Shown: in pieces, positions 1 to 8,592 of the stretch | Position numbering within the stretch: the stretch's first letter is position 1 | Layout of the letters: each line of letters starts with the position of its first letter | Source: Bacteriovoracaceae bacterium | GTDB taxonomy: Bacteria; Bdellovibrionota; Bacteriovoracia; Bacteriovoracales; Bacteriovoracaceae | NCBI GenBank assembly: GCA_023146355.1 | Contig: JAGLCH010000363.1 | Span: 1 to 26,358, forward strand | Direction of reading: 5' to 3' | DNA: 26,358 nt | Program-made: the position numbers and the translations under genes | The notes under the pieces: model-generated | The model's input: the letters and a program-made list of their open reading frames with translations, nothing else | The model's database searches: none | What the model was told of the DNA's origin: nothing

Positions 1-198
1 TGGTGAACAATATTTATCGTGAAGGTGCTACGCAAAGAAAAAGCGAAGCGACCGTGTGTTAAACACCAAACCTCTTCACGCAACACAAAGATATAAATGC
101 CTTTATGGCATTTATCCTGTACCTCATGACTAATCAGTTGCACTGCGGAGGTCTTTTAGACTGGAGCGGGCAAGATTATTCAGAGGTATTTTAAATAT
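1..198 (+). other. Upstream transcript tail, structured, no clear gene
   Basis: No complete gene is visible. One frame stays open from base 3 to a TAA at 60-62 and could be the last 19 codons of an upstream gene; its residues are not recognisable. The stretch is rich in self-complementarity. CGTGAAG (19-25) can pair with CTTCACG (74-80), GTGTTAAACAC is a tight hairpin near 56-66, and ATAAATGCC/GGCATTTAT forms a perfect 9-bp stem near 93-115. This could be a 3' UTR or a small RNA ending at the terminator at 200-229. It does not match tRNA, tmRNA, 5S, SRP or RNase P landmarks that I know. Confidence 0.3.
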
Positions 199-199
199 A

Positions 200-229
200 A
201 GAAGGCCACTCTTGCGAGTGGCCTTCTAT
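200..229 (+). terminator. Strong hairpin terminator, possibly bidirectional
   Basis: A perfect 12-bp stem (200-211 with 216-227) with a TTGC loop is followed by TATTTTC on the plus strand. The opposite side is AT-rich as well. It would end the transcript entering from the left and, from the other side, the protease gene whose stop codon is at 253-255. Confidence 0.8.
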
Positions 230-252
230 TTTCAAAAAATGTTTTTTATTAA

Positions 253-3200
253 TTATCGAGCTTGTTCACGGTAAACTACAGATGACTGGCCCTGGTTACC
301 ATAACGGATTGAAACTCTCGCTGAAATCACAGCTTCATACCCCTCAACGGCCTCATACTCTTTAAGAAGACCCATATCGATAGAAGCGATAAAGTCATAT
401 TCCTTAGTTGCTCTTAAGTATGACGACTTTCCACCGATTGTCTTACCTAGAAATTTATCTGTTAGAGTCTCAGCTAAGATTATTTCTTTTGACATTACTT
501 GCTGAATCTTCAGATCAAATAGCTCTCCCTTACTTGGGACATTGTAGCCCTCAACGACTAGCTTATAGGTTCCCGGCTTAAGGCCATTACCAGTAGTGAT
601 CACAATAGACTCACTGCTATCTTGATTTCCACTGGCGCCAACTTGCTTCCCATTAGGATCTAGAAGAGCAAGATCGATATCCATTTTCTCTGTAATACCA
701 AAATACTCAGTGCTGATGGAGAGAATCTCTGCACCTTCGACTACTTCCACTTCAAGTTCAAGCTTCTCTTTGTCTTTTACTTCAATCTTTTTTTCCATCT
801 TGATGCGGTCTGAGTAAACCTGTGCTTTTCCAATTGCAGTAAGCTTTGGTGCCGACACATTACTCATGGTCACAAGTGAAGTGTTAGTATTTCGGGCAAT
901 GGTTAAATCGCCAACATTGAGCGATAGCTTGTTGATATTCAGGTCATAAAAACTACCAAAATTATCTTTATACTCGTGCGAAATTCTAGTATCAGAAAGT
1001 ATAATGATCTCATACATTCCTGCCTTAAGGTTTGGAAGTACATAACGAGAGTTGTTGGTTGAAGCAATATAATTCGTATTGCTGTTTGCCCATGCTCTCT
1101 CAATTCCTAGCGACTTGTAATCAAGCTCCATCCCCTGATAGTAAACTTTCATCAAAAGTGCACCGGCATCAGTGTGAAGGTCGAGAAGCAGAGATGATCC
1201 ATCAGTATCCACAGGGATAAAGTGGCCAGCAAACTGTCCCACAGGAACAAATCCACTCGCAGAAAAACTACCATCATCAATCATCGGATCAAAGTGAGTG
1301 TCGGCCCCAACTACGGTCACTGGAAAAACCCAATCAAAGTACTCTGGTGACTCTAAGTCATATGCCTTAATAACTGTTGAGTGAACTCCTGCCTTGAGAC
1401 GACCGTTTTCCATTAGCTTCTTTCGGTCAAAATAAAGATTAACCTGTGGCCTCTCTCCAGGGATCACTTCAATAATCTTTTCTTTAATTGTTCTATTTCG
1501 ATCAAAGAAAATCCAATCCGCTTCAATTTTCATACTGTAAGACTTCATCTGTAAATAGTCTTCCGTGCTTACTGGATCGGACAAAACGGGACTAAAGTCA
1601 GTACTATCGGGAACACTATTATATGAATAGTAACCTACTCCATATCCCTCAAATCCAGAGAGATATGATCCTGTTCTTGTGCTTACAAAGCTAATATCTT
1701 CTTCGATGATATCGCCTAGAATCTTCCATGCGCCTTCTGCGTTTATCCGCCCTGCGCCGCCTTCGATCCAAGCAAACTTGTGTTCTTTATCTACTAATTT
1801 ACACTTTCCTGTCAGTCCCATTGTAGCGCGACACCCAGAAGTTTTTAGAGTCCCATATGGAAGTGCAGAATTTTTTATCGCTTTGTGAATCTTATCAATT
1901 GATACAGGATTTACATCACTTGATTCATCGGTAAGACCAGTCTTTACAGCAGCATCAAATAGAAGTGCTACAACTGATGCTACGTTTGGAGTTGCCATTG
2001 ATGTTCCGGCCATATATTCAAAGGCCCTTTTCTTTCCATCGATAGCTTTGGAAAGAGAGATTGATGACATTACGTAGCCTGGCCCGCCAATATCTGGTTT
2101 TAGAGCACCATCAAATAATGGGCCGCGTGAAGATGATGGACTGACTAGTAGTTGATCTTGCCCTAAATCATCTCCACGTCCAGAGTGGCTATTTCTAGAA
2201 TTTGAACTGTAGTAGTTTGCAACATCAATAGTCCAAAGAGCTGTTCCAGCACCATGAGTATTTATAGCTGGACCTTCATTACCTGCAGCTTTAACGAATG
2301 CTACTCCGTGTTTTTTTGCTGCCGAATCATAAAACTTTGCAGTAGTTCCACCGAGTGGGTTAATGGAAGTGTTTGATCCAAAGCTGAAACTAAAAACAAG
2401 ATTTTTATGATTTTTAATTACAGTATTTAGCATATTGAAATATTCAGAGTAACGGTAACCAGTTCCAAGAATGGTCCCTCCAATGATCTTTGCATTTTTC
2501 GCAGCAGAAGAAAATTGAGGAGCAGAGAGGAAATTACCTGTTGCAGTACCCGCACAGTGTGTTCCGTGGTCGCCAAGATCAAATCCTACTAGTCCAATTC
2601 GGTAGTAAGGAGTTTGATTTTTATACGCCTTATTTAATAGGTCACCAGCTGCATCTAACTCAAATCCCTTCTCTGCTGTAATCGCAAGGTTTACGATTCC
2701 TTTATTACGGTCATTAGTAATAACGGTTTGATTGCTGCTATTTTTAGAGCTTACATCAAGACGAGTTGTATACTTGTAGTAACTCTTGATTGGTTTTTTT
2801 ATATTTTTATGAAAACGATCTTCAATATTTTTAGAAACATAATTGAAGTCAAGCATCATATTTTCATCTTCAATTGAATCATCTCCCATCTCTCCATAGG
2901 TAAGAGATGAGTTTACATTTACATATACTTCGAAGTTTCCATCGCTATTTTTTGAAGCAACAACGGGGAAGATTGCACTGATTTTGCCATCTTGGTTGAA
3001 ATCATACTTGTCATATTTTTGATTTTTAAATTGTTCTTCTGAGAAATAACCAACGAAATACTTGCGGTCTTCAGAAAGACGATCCGTTCTTTTGATTTTG
3101 ATTGCTTTACCATCGATGGAAGCTGTTAGGAACTCAACTCCATCAATCACCTCTGAGGTCGCTTCAACGACTTTTGCATAGTCAGTGTCACGAAGAGTTC

Positions 3201-3783
3201 TTAACTCAACAATACGATCTTGAAAAATATCAGTACGCCCCATATCGAGGCCCGTATCAAAGATAGCGATTGTAGTTGAACTACCATCAAGAGTAATTCC
3301 CTTCTCTTTAAATCCCTTTTGCATTGGGATTACGTTCATTAACTCAGTTGGATAAAGATTTTTGGTAAGCTGTGACTCTCCACTTGCAGACATAGAGCTT
3401 GGATCGTATTTAGGGATATGATTTTCAACTTTTTCATCAAAAGAAAGTGCAATCAAACTTTTTGCACGATCAAGATTTTGCACAGCATTGGCACTTGCCT
3501 TAAATGCGACGTAACCAATAACAGAATCAGAGTGCTGAATAACTCCCCCATTAGAGATGATTTGAAAGACAACATCTTCAAAGCTACCATTTTCAGCGAT
3601 AGCAACAAATGAGTTGTCCTGAGAGATACCAGTGGCCTTCTCTATTTTGTAGATTGCCTGCAACCTCTGCTGTTGCGACTTCTCCAATAATGAGCTTGAA
3701 GTTGAGTTATTAGACTGTTCGACCTGACCTGAACAGCCAAATAGAAAAGTAGAGGCAAGAGCTAATCCCATAATCTTACGCAT
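253..3783 (-). CDS. S8 subtilisin-family lipoprotein protease, TPP II-like layout
   Basis: A secreted serine endo- or exopeptidase of 1176 residues. The N-terminus is a lipoprotein signal with lipobox LFGC (Cys17), so the mature enzyme is predicted to be membrane-anchored. The subtilisin triad is visible: Asp176 in IFDTGLD, His406 in GDHGTHC and Ser595 in GTSMATPN, with oxyanion Asn502 in AAGNEGP. About 230 residues separate Asp and His, where ordinary subtilisins have a few dozen. The insert contains a DxNxDG calcium-loop-like segment near 261-266. This insert and the GNEGPA...GAGTA and SSRGPLFDGALKPD segments resemble tripeptidyl peptidase II. Residues near 1010-1110 look like a PPC-type beta domain. 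The ATG has an AAGGA ribosome site 5 bases upstream. It appears monocistronic. The class is secure; the TPP II relation is inferred from layout. Confidence 0.9.
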   Translation of the reverse strand: MRKIMGLALASTFLFGCSGQVEQSNNSTSSSLLEKSQQQRLQAIYKIEKATGISQDNSFVAIAENGSFEDVVFQIISNGGVIQHSDSVIGYVAFKASANAVQNLDRAKSLIALSFDEKVENHIPKYDPSSMSASGESQLTKNLYPTELMNVIPMQKGFKEKGITLDGSSTTIAIFDTGLDMGRTDIFQDRIVELRTLRDTDYAKVVEATSEVIDGVEFLTASIDGKAIKIKRTDRLSEDRKYFVGYFSEEQFKNQKYDKYDFNQDGKISAIFPVVASKNSDGNFEVYVNVNSSLTYGEMGDDSIEDENMMLDFNYVSKNIEDRFHKNIKKPIKSYYKYTTRLDVSSKNSSNQTVITNDRNKGIVNLAITAEKGFELDAAGDLLNKAYKNQTPYYRIGLVGFDLGDHGTHCAGTATGNFLSAPQFSSAAKNAKIIGGTILGTGYRYSEYFNMLNTVIKNHKNLVFSFSFGSNTSINPLGGTTAKFYDSAAKKHGVAFVKAAGNEGPAINTHGAGTALWTIDVANYYSSNSRNSHSGRGDDLGQDQLLVSPSSSRGPLFDGALKPDIGGPGYVMSSISLSKAIDGKKRAFEYMAGTSMATPNVASVVALLFDAAVKTGLTDESSDVNPVSIDKIHKAIKNSALPYGTLKTSGCRATMGLTGKCKLVDKEHKFAWIEGGAGRINAEGAWKILGDIIEEDISFVSTRTGSYLSGFEGYGVGYYSYNSVPDSTDFSPVLSDPVSTEDYLQMKSYSMKIEADWIFFDRNRTIKEKIIEVIPGERPQVNLYFDRKKLMENGRLKAGVHSTVIKAYDLESPEYFDWVFPVTVVGADTHFDPMIDDGSFSASGFVPVGQFAGHFIPVDTDGSSLLLDLHTDAGALLMKVYYQGMELDYKSLGIERAWANSNTNYIASTNNSRYVLPNLKAGMYEIIILSDTRISHEYKDNFGSFYDLNINKLSLNVGDLTIARNTNTSLVTMSNVSAPKLTAIGKAQVYSDRIKMEKKIEVKDKEKLELEVEVVEGAEILSISTEYFGITEKMDIDLALLDPNGKQVGASGNQDSSESIVITTGNGLKPGTYKLVVEGYNVPSKGELFDLKIQQVMSKEIILAETLTDKFLGKTIGGKSSYLRATKEYDFIASIDMGLLKEYEAVEGYEAVISARVSIRYGNQGQSSVVYREQAR

Positions 3784-3910
3784 AGAAATCCTTTGATTTT
3801 ATAATCGTCTATACGGCAACATAGCATAACGCTACGAGCCATGCCGCTTAGATGTAATCATTACAGACTTTTATAGCTCTTAAAATGACTGAACTTACAA
3901 GAGACACGCT

Positions 3911-4642
3911 CTATTTAGGGCAGGAACGATAGATACCTGATCCAATGGAATCTAATTTTCCAATGGTTACAGGATGATTAAGCCCCACAGTGGTGAGGAG
4001 TTGGTCGTCTATAAAGGTACGAAGTTCCTCCATATACTCATCGGTGTCAGTAATAACAATCAAGCGATCTGCACTAAGCTCTTTAATATCAGTAACTAAG
4101 CGCTTTCGATTGTTAAGGCCCATATAAGAGCAGGCACTGTCGGCAGAACTCATGGAAATAAGCCGGGTATTAAATAGACTTATGGTAATGGAATCCCCGC
4201 AACTACTTTCAATTTTTCTTATAAAGGCCGCTTGGGGACACCCCTTTTTGCCCGGAGCAATTCGCCTCATGCTAGTACTAATATCAAACCAAATATGAGT
4301 GCCTGTGGCCTTACGTTTTGAGGCCACTCCACAATAGAGATCAAAGTGATAGTTCTTATCGCAATCGATCAAATTAGTATCAAGTGTGGGCTTAACGAAC
4401 TCTTCTTCTTTATACTGTTTTTTTTCTTCACCTTCACTAATGTAGCCTAGCTGGGGATGAAAGCACCCCTCTCCCATGGGAACACAATCAAAATTTTGTG
4501 TAAGAAGCGGGCCCGCTGTGATTCTTTTTATCAGGCCATCGGCCATTCCCGGTTCAGCAGAAAAAAACCAAAACTCCACACTACGAGGAGTAGCGTGGGC
4601 CATGTTAAGAGCGAGCATAAGAAAGCTCAGTAGATATTTCAA
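3911..4642 (-). CDS. Secreted vWA-like protein, cysteine-rich
   Basis: 243 residues with a clear signal peptide (1-17, cleavage after MAHA). The C-terminal half looks like a von Willebrand factor A fold: a MIDAS-type DISTS motif at 120-124 after a hydrophobic strand, and a second acidic site in VITDTDEY near 197-203. Eight cysteines lie in the mature part (53, 60, 94, 104, 135, 148, 171, 241), suggesting disulfides in the periplasm. No enzyme motif is visible; such domains usually bind a protein partner through a metal ion. The start is a TTG placed directly after the TAA of the upstream regulator, with GGAG about 9 bases ahead, so the two genes are probably translationally coupled. The partner and process are unknown. 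Confidence 0.7.
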   Translation of the reverse strand: MKYLLSFLMLALNMAHATPRSVEFWFFSAEPGMADGLIKRITAGPLLTQNFDCVPMGEGCFHPQLGYISEGEEKKQYKEEEFVKPTLDTNLIDCDKNYHFDLYCGVASKRKATGTHIWFDISTSMRRIAPGKKGCPQAAFIRKIESSCGDSITISLFNTRLISMSSADSACSYMGLNNRKRLVTDIKELSADRLIVITDTDEYMEELRTFIDDQLLTTVGLNHPVTIGKLDSIGSGIYRSCPK

Positions 4643-5308
4643 TTAAGACTGCTCCATCCCTTTTATGCGCATAAAGCGAAAAAATGAGTTACCCATATCA
4701 ACCATTAAATCCCTGCCCTCCATGTCGAGACTGAGAAAGTCAGTCATATACGCCTTTTGGCGGGGGGTGAGGCTCTCAAGCTTTTCTTTAAGAGACAGCT
4801 CAGAATTTTTATTGCCGTGGTCGGGCCCAAAATGAATCGCTCGTTTTGTTCCGCCAGGGCCGGCACTAACATTTGCTGTGACTTTTCGCTTTGCCATGCC
4901 AAGGGCGCCAACAAGTTCCTGCTCCATAGTTCCCACTTCAGGGATGCGTGGAGAAGTTGGTGCGCCTGAACTCTCTTGTGAGGCCTCTTCGTGAGGAGGA
5001 GACATAAGAGTCTCTTCCTCTTCTTCATCATTTTTAAAGAAACGAACCAGTCGAATAAAGCGCTCAGAGTAATCCTCTTCGACGAAATCGATGATTTCGT
5101 GCATAGGAATGTTCAGTTTTGCCACAATTTTAGCGATCAACTGGGGGTTTAGCTCCCCCGTTTTCTGATTGAGGAAGCGGCTCATGGTGGAAACGCCCAC
5201 CTCAGTAACCTCTGCAAGTTCCTTTTGGGACATTGGTCCACGTACTTGCATATACTTACGTACTACACCAAGAAATAGATCTATCTTGTCATTATTGAAT
5301 TGGGCCAT
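4643..5308 (-). CDS. XRE-type helix-turn-helix regulator
   Basis: 221 residues. Residues 3-62 form a classical lambda-repressor-like HTH (MSQKELAEVTEVGVSTMSRF is the helix-turn-helix core). A strongly acidic linker follows (NDEEEEET), then a low-complexity middle and a C-terminal helical part (LTPRQKAYMTDFL and onward) that I do not recognise. I chose the ATG at 5306-5308 because AGGAGG sits just upstream; the open frame extends 23 residues further but lacks a ribosome site and would cover the promoter region. It is divergent from the pentapeptide gene and is followed immediately by the vWA-like gene. It probably regulates one or both through the repeated sites at 5336-5385, including its own promoter. 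Confidence 0.8.
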   Translation of the reverse strand: MAQFNNDKIDLFLGVVRKYMQVRGPMSQKELAEVTEVGVSTMSRFLNQKTGELNPQLIAKIVAKLNIPMHEIIDFVEEDYSERFIRLVRFFKNDEEEEETLMSPPHEEASQESSGAPTSPRIPEVGTMEQELVGALGMAKRKVTANVSAGPGGTKRAIHFGPDHGNKNSELSLKEKLESLTPRQKAYMTDFLSLDMEGRDLMVDMGNSFFRFMRIKGMEQS

Positions 5309-5335
5309 AACTAACCTCCTGAATACATTATCGGA

Positions 5336-5385
5336 ATGCAAATATATTTCTTGATGCAATTTTATTGCTTGACGCAATGAGTCAA
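5336..5385. promoter_or_regulatory. Operator candidate: tandem 18-bp repeat plus palindrome
   Basis: Two adjacent 18-bp units (5336-5353 and 5354-5371) agree at 15 of 18 positions, each beginning ATGCAA and ending CTTG. A third partial start, ACGCAA, follows at 5372. Overlapping this is the palindrome TTGAC-N7-GTCAA (5369-5385), whose left arm is the -35 box of the rightward promoter and whose right arm would be a -35 box (TTGACT) for the leftward regulator gene. A further GCAA-N5-TTGC lies at 5406-5418. The arrangement suits control of both divergent genes by the neighbouring XRE protein. Binding is inferred. Confidence 0.5.
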
Positions 5386-5397
5386 CTATTGTATTAT
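5369..5397 (+). promoter_or_regulatory. Sigma-70-type promoter of the pentapeptide gene
   Basis: TTGACG (5369-5374), a 17-base spacer and TATTAT (5392-5397) give a near-consensus promoter. Transcription would start near 5404, about 45 bases before the chosen ATG. Confidence 0.7.
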
Positions 5398-5448
5398 TGT
5401 ATTAAGCAATCGGGTTGCACAGTAAGTAACCCCGAGGAGGATAGGATC

Positions 5449-5901
5449 ATGGGTACCTTAACTAATTTTATTGATCACATCAAAGTATCAGACCTAGACT
5501 ATGACCGCTATGAGGTTATCGAAAATGAGAGGATAACCAACTGTAATATAAAGGAAATATCCATTTCTGGTGTCCTATTCTCTATGACCACTTTTGTGGG
5601 TGTTACCTTTGAGAAGTGCGATATTTTCGCCACCAGATTTGAGAATTGTGAGTTTATTGACTGTAAGTTTGTTGATTGCACAATTCAATTTAGTAATATT
5701 TTGTACAGTGATTTTCACGGTACATCTATCAAAGGTTGCAACTGGAGCAGTTCCCCCATTGTACGATCTCTCTTCTCCAGTTGTGATCTTGATGATAAGT
5801 CATTGTTTTTTGTAAAGAAAAGTAGCACAAACAAGCTTTTTGGAAATAGCAGTGAGTTTGAGCGAACAATGACTATTATCTTAGACAAAATTGCAGCTTA
5901 A
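5449..5901 (+). CDS. Pentapeptide-repeat protein
   Basis: 150 residues, cytoplasmic (no signal peptide or membrane segment). Residues of about 22-120 show five-residue periodicity with F/C/I at the central position (CDIFATRFENCEFIDCKFVDCTI and neighbours, in successive windows), the pattern of a right-handed quadrilateral beta helix. It is unusually rich in Cys for this family. The ATG at 5449 follows GAGGAGG at the right distance; the longer frame from 5365 would start inside the promoter. Family members include gyrase-protecting DNA mimics and many proteins of unknown role, so no specific function is assigned. The gene stands alone behind its own promoter and faces an XRE regulator. Confidence 0.8.
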   Translation: MGTLTNFIDHIKVSDLDYDRYEVIENERITNCNIKEISISGVLFSMTTFVGVTFEKCDIFATRFENCEFIDCKFVDCTIQFSNILYSDFHGTSIKGCNWSSSPIVRSLFSSCDLDDKSLFFVKKSSTNKLFGNSSEFERTMTIILDKIAA

Positions 5902-6118
5902 AATTTAATCCCATTATATCGACGCATATGCTTCAAGGATCGAGCCGGGAACGCAATTCAATTTCGTGAAGCAACAATTCTTAGGAGATAGGCACTTTAC
6001 TAGGGTCAAGGATGATCCAAAGCTTATCCCACTCCCACTAACATCCCTTCTTATCGTTGAGTGGGCTCCTCCCAGGGCCTACTCAGCGGTTCCATCACAC
6101 CTTTGGATACACACCGCA
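5902..6118. other. Convergent intergenic region with stable potential RNA structure
   Basis: No open frame is convincing here. ATCCAAAG (6015-6022) pairs perfectly with CTTTGGAT (6101-6108), closing a loop of about 78 bases. Inside, GAGTGGG (6059-6065) can pair either upstream with CCCACTC (6028-6034) or downstream with GCCTACTC (6077-6084, with one G-U). It may be the 3' end structure of one of the two converging transcripts or a small RNA. I recognise no known family. Confidence 0.3.
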
Positions 6119-7636
6119 TCAATTCAAATTAAAACAACCTATACTTTTATGTCGCTTTTTTGATCCCTCAACAATTTTAAGGCCGGTGGCCATTGCATTT
6201 CTAAGACCGAGCAATTCATCTGTTAGCATCTCACTTTTAAGACGCCTATTAACTTCACTCTGAAGATTGAGCAGTTCACTTTGGGCCTCAAGTAATTGCG
6301 ACTTGTTTCGAACTATTCCGACCTTGTCCCACATCAATGATTTAAGCCTCGCCCACATATCATTATTCACAGTTTCATCGCCACTTTCACCCGCTCCAAA
6401 GCTGTAGGGTAAAATTGGGCCTGCAGTAATATTTTTAGCAGCAACTTTTTCTGCAGCAAACCAACCAAAAGTTAGCCCCTCCAAAAGAGCAGTTGAGGCC
6501 AAACGATTTGCGCCGTGAAGCCCAGTATAGGAACATTCCCCTACTGCATAGAGACCCTCAACTGAAGTTTCAGCATCTAAATTTGCTACAATTCCACCGC
6601 AGGTGTAGTGGGCAGAAGGAACGACTGGAATTCCCTTATTGGCCAGATCAACCAACGAGCGTTCGCAGTGTGAGGCTATGGTTGGAAACCTTTTCTTAAA
6701 CCACTTGGAATCCAAATGACTAATATCGAGATATACACAGGGATGATTGGTTCGCTCCATCTCATCAACAATGGACTTTGAAACAATGTCTCTAGAAGCA
6801 AGCTCAAGGTCAGGATGATAACGTTCCATAAAACGCTCTCCATTACAATTTCTTAAAATTGCCCCCTCTCCACGAACTGCCTCACTAATAAGAAAACGCT
6901 TGTGAGAAGTAGGATCGTAGAAAGTGGTGGGGTGAAACTGCACAAATTCCATATCATTTAATTCTGCGCCAGCTCGTGCAGCAATTGCATGCCCATCCCC
7001 TCTAGCACCAGATGTATTTGAGTTATGAAGATAAAGAGATGCAACTCCCCCTGTGGCCAAAATAACTGAAGAACAATTTATTGTGACGGCCTTACTATTT
7101 TGATTATCAAGTAGGTGAATGCCAGAGACTTTGCGGTCATCTCCTAGCTCTAAATCAATTGCAGTGTGATCCTTTAAAATAGTGATCGGCCCAGATAAAT
7201 TTGTGAGACAATCTAAAAGAGATTCCTCAATGGCCCTACCGCTGTAATCCCCTGCAAATAGAATCCGGGGAAAGGAGTGTGCCCCTTCCATGGCGAGTTG
7301 AAACTCTCCCGCTTCATCCTTGGCAAATGGTACTTGCGCCTTTTTAAGCAATAGGTTTTCAACAATCTTACCGGAATACTTACTTACAAATTCCGCTGTT
7401 TGTATATTTGATGTACCTGAAGATGCCTTTAAAATGTCATCCACTAACTTTTGATCTTCTGGGGTGGAGTAGACGATTCCTCCCTGAGCATATTTAGTAT
7501 TGCACTCTGTTGGATCTGGTGAGCGGGTAATTAAGACGATATTGAGTCCCAGCTCAATTGCCCTGTGTGCCGCCGATAGCCCTGCTACCCCAGTTCCTAT
7601 AATTGCAACATCAGCGCTAATAATTTCGCTCATCAC
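6119..7636 (-). CDS. nadB: L-aspartate oxidase
   Basis: Oxidises L-aspartate to iminoaspartate with FAD, the first step of de novo NAD synthesis, in the cytoplasm. 505 residues, a usual family length. The FAD-binding GxGxxG sits at 14-19 (IIGTGVAGLS). Succinate dehydrogenase/fumarate reductase-like landmarks follow: FHPTTF (His235), SEAVRGEGA (251-259), SRDIV (Arg282), SAHYTCGGI (His343) and GANRLAS (Arg378). These correspond in order to the known active-site His/Arg set of E. coli NadB. The frame begins with GTG (7636) directly followed by ATG (7633); either leaves 1-4 bases after the nadC stop, so the pair is one operon and probably coupled. nadA is not in the window. Confidence 0.95.
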   Translation of the reverse strand: MMSEIISADVAIIGTGVAGLSAAHRAIELGLNIVLITRSPDPTECNTKYAQGGIVYSTPEDQKLVDDILKASSGTSNIQTAEFVSKYSGKIVENLLLKKAQVPFAKDEAGEFQLAMEGAHSFPRILFAGDYSGRAIEESLLDCLTNLSGPITILKDHTAIDLELGDDRKVSGIHLLDNQNSKAVTINCSSVILATGGVASLYLHNSNTSGARGDGHAIAARAGAELNDMEFVQFHPTTFYDPTSHKRFLISEAVRGEGAILRNCNGERFMERYHPDLELASRDIVSKSIVDEMERTNHPCVYLDISHLDSKWFKKRFPTIASHCERSLVDLANKGIPVVPSAHYTCGGIVANLDAETSVEGLYAVGECSYTGLHGANRLASTALLEGLTFGWFAAEKVAAKNITAGPILPYSFGAGESGDETVNNDMWARLKSLMWDKVGIVRNKSQLLEAQSELLNLQSEVNRRLKSEMLTDELLGLRNAMATGLKIVEGSKKRHKSIGCFNLN

Positions 7637-7637
7637 T

Positions 7638-8495
7638 TTAAACTCTTTTATATTTTAAGGAAATATCGACATGGGGAGCATCATAAGTGATGGCCCCAAG
7701 GCTTATGGCATCAACACCTTCAATTAAATAATTCTCAATCGTTTCAAAACGAATTCCACCAGAGACTTCGTAGGTGACACCTTCCGGTTTAATTGCGATG
7801 GCCTCTCTCACCTGATCAGGGGAAAAATTATCCAGCATCATGTGCTTAACTCCGAGCTTGATTGCATCACCGAGTTCTGCTACATCATGAATTTCAACTT
7901 CGATTGGCGTATAGAAACCATGCATATTTTTGAAAAACTCTACTGCTGGAATAAGTCCACCAAAGAAGTCTTTGTGATTGTCTTTAACCATCCATACATC
8001 GGTTTGTCCTAGACGGTGATTGTATCCTCCACCAGTTCTAACGGCGTATTTTTCAAGAGAGCGAAGACCTGGAGTAGTCTTTCTAGTATCTAAAATTTTA
8101 ACTCCACTCTTCTTCGCAAGTTCAACAAATGAGTTGGTGGCCGTTGCTATACTCGATGCGTGCTGGAGTAGATTAAGAGCGATCCGTTCACCAGTGAGTG
8201 CAATAGAAAATGGAAGCTGAAAATTAATTCCTTCACGGGTATTGCACTTTACTTTCTTTCCTTCATATTTTTTTATCAGCTCATCTGTTTCCGGCGAAAA
8301 CTTCGCCCCAAGAAAACTAAATGCCTCAAAGAAGTAAGGGAGGCCTGCAACAACAAGGTCAGATTTAAAATAGAGAGTGCAATTTACAAGATCGTCTGGA
8401 AGAGATGCTGTGTAAAAAGTATTGCGCTTTAGATCATCTTCTTCAAAAAAAATCTCGAAATCTCGACGAAGTGCCTTTCTAAAAACTTTATTCAT
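7638..8495 (-). CDS. nadC: Nicotinate-nucleotide pyrophosphorylase (quinolinate PRTase)
   Basis: Converts quinolinate and PRPP to nicotinate mononucleotide, CO2 and pyrophosphate. 285 residues, normal length. Conserved stretches are TGERIALNLLQHASSIAT (101-118), DTRKTTPGLR (136-145, substrate-binding Arg and Lys), GGGYNHRLGQTD (155-166), Lys171 in VKDNH, MLDNF and the C-terminal phosphate-binding YEVSGGI...ISLGAIT barrel strands. First gene of the nadC-nadB operon; the ATG has a modest GGTGA ribosome site. The promoter must lie in the 97 bases shared with the divergent ComEC-like gene, but no clear box pair stands out. Confidence 0.95.
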   Translation of the reverse strand: MNKVFRKALRRDFEIFFEEDDLKRNTFYTASLPDDLVNCTLYFKSDLVVAGLPYFFEAFSFLGAKFSPETDELIKKYEGKKVKCNTREGINFQLPFSIALTGERIALNLLQHASSIATATNSFVELAKKSGVKILDTRKTTPGLRSLEKYAVRTGGGYNHRLGQTDVWMVKDNHKDFFGGLIPAVEFFKNMHGFYTPIEVEIHDVAELGDAIKLGVKHMMLDNFSPDQVREAIAIKPEGVTYEVSGGIRFETIENYLIEGVDAISLGAITYDAPHVDISLKYKRV

Positions 8496-8592
8496 AGTTC
8501 ACCAAATAACTGAGCTGTTTCATAGTTAAAACTGCGTTCTATCACTAGCTTAATGCAATTATCACAAGCACTCAAGTTACCATATATGAGCT

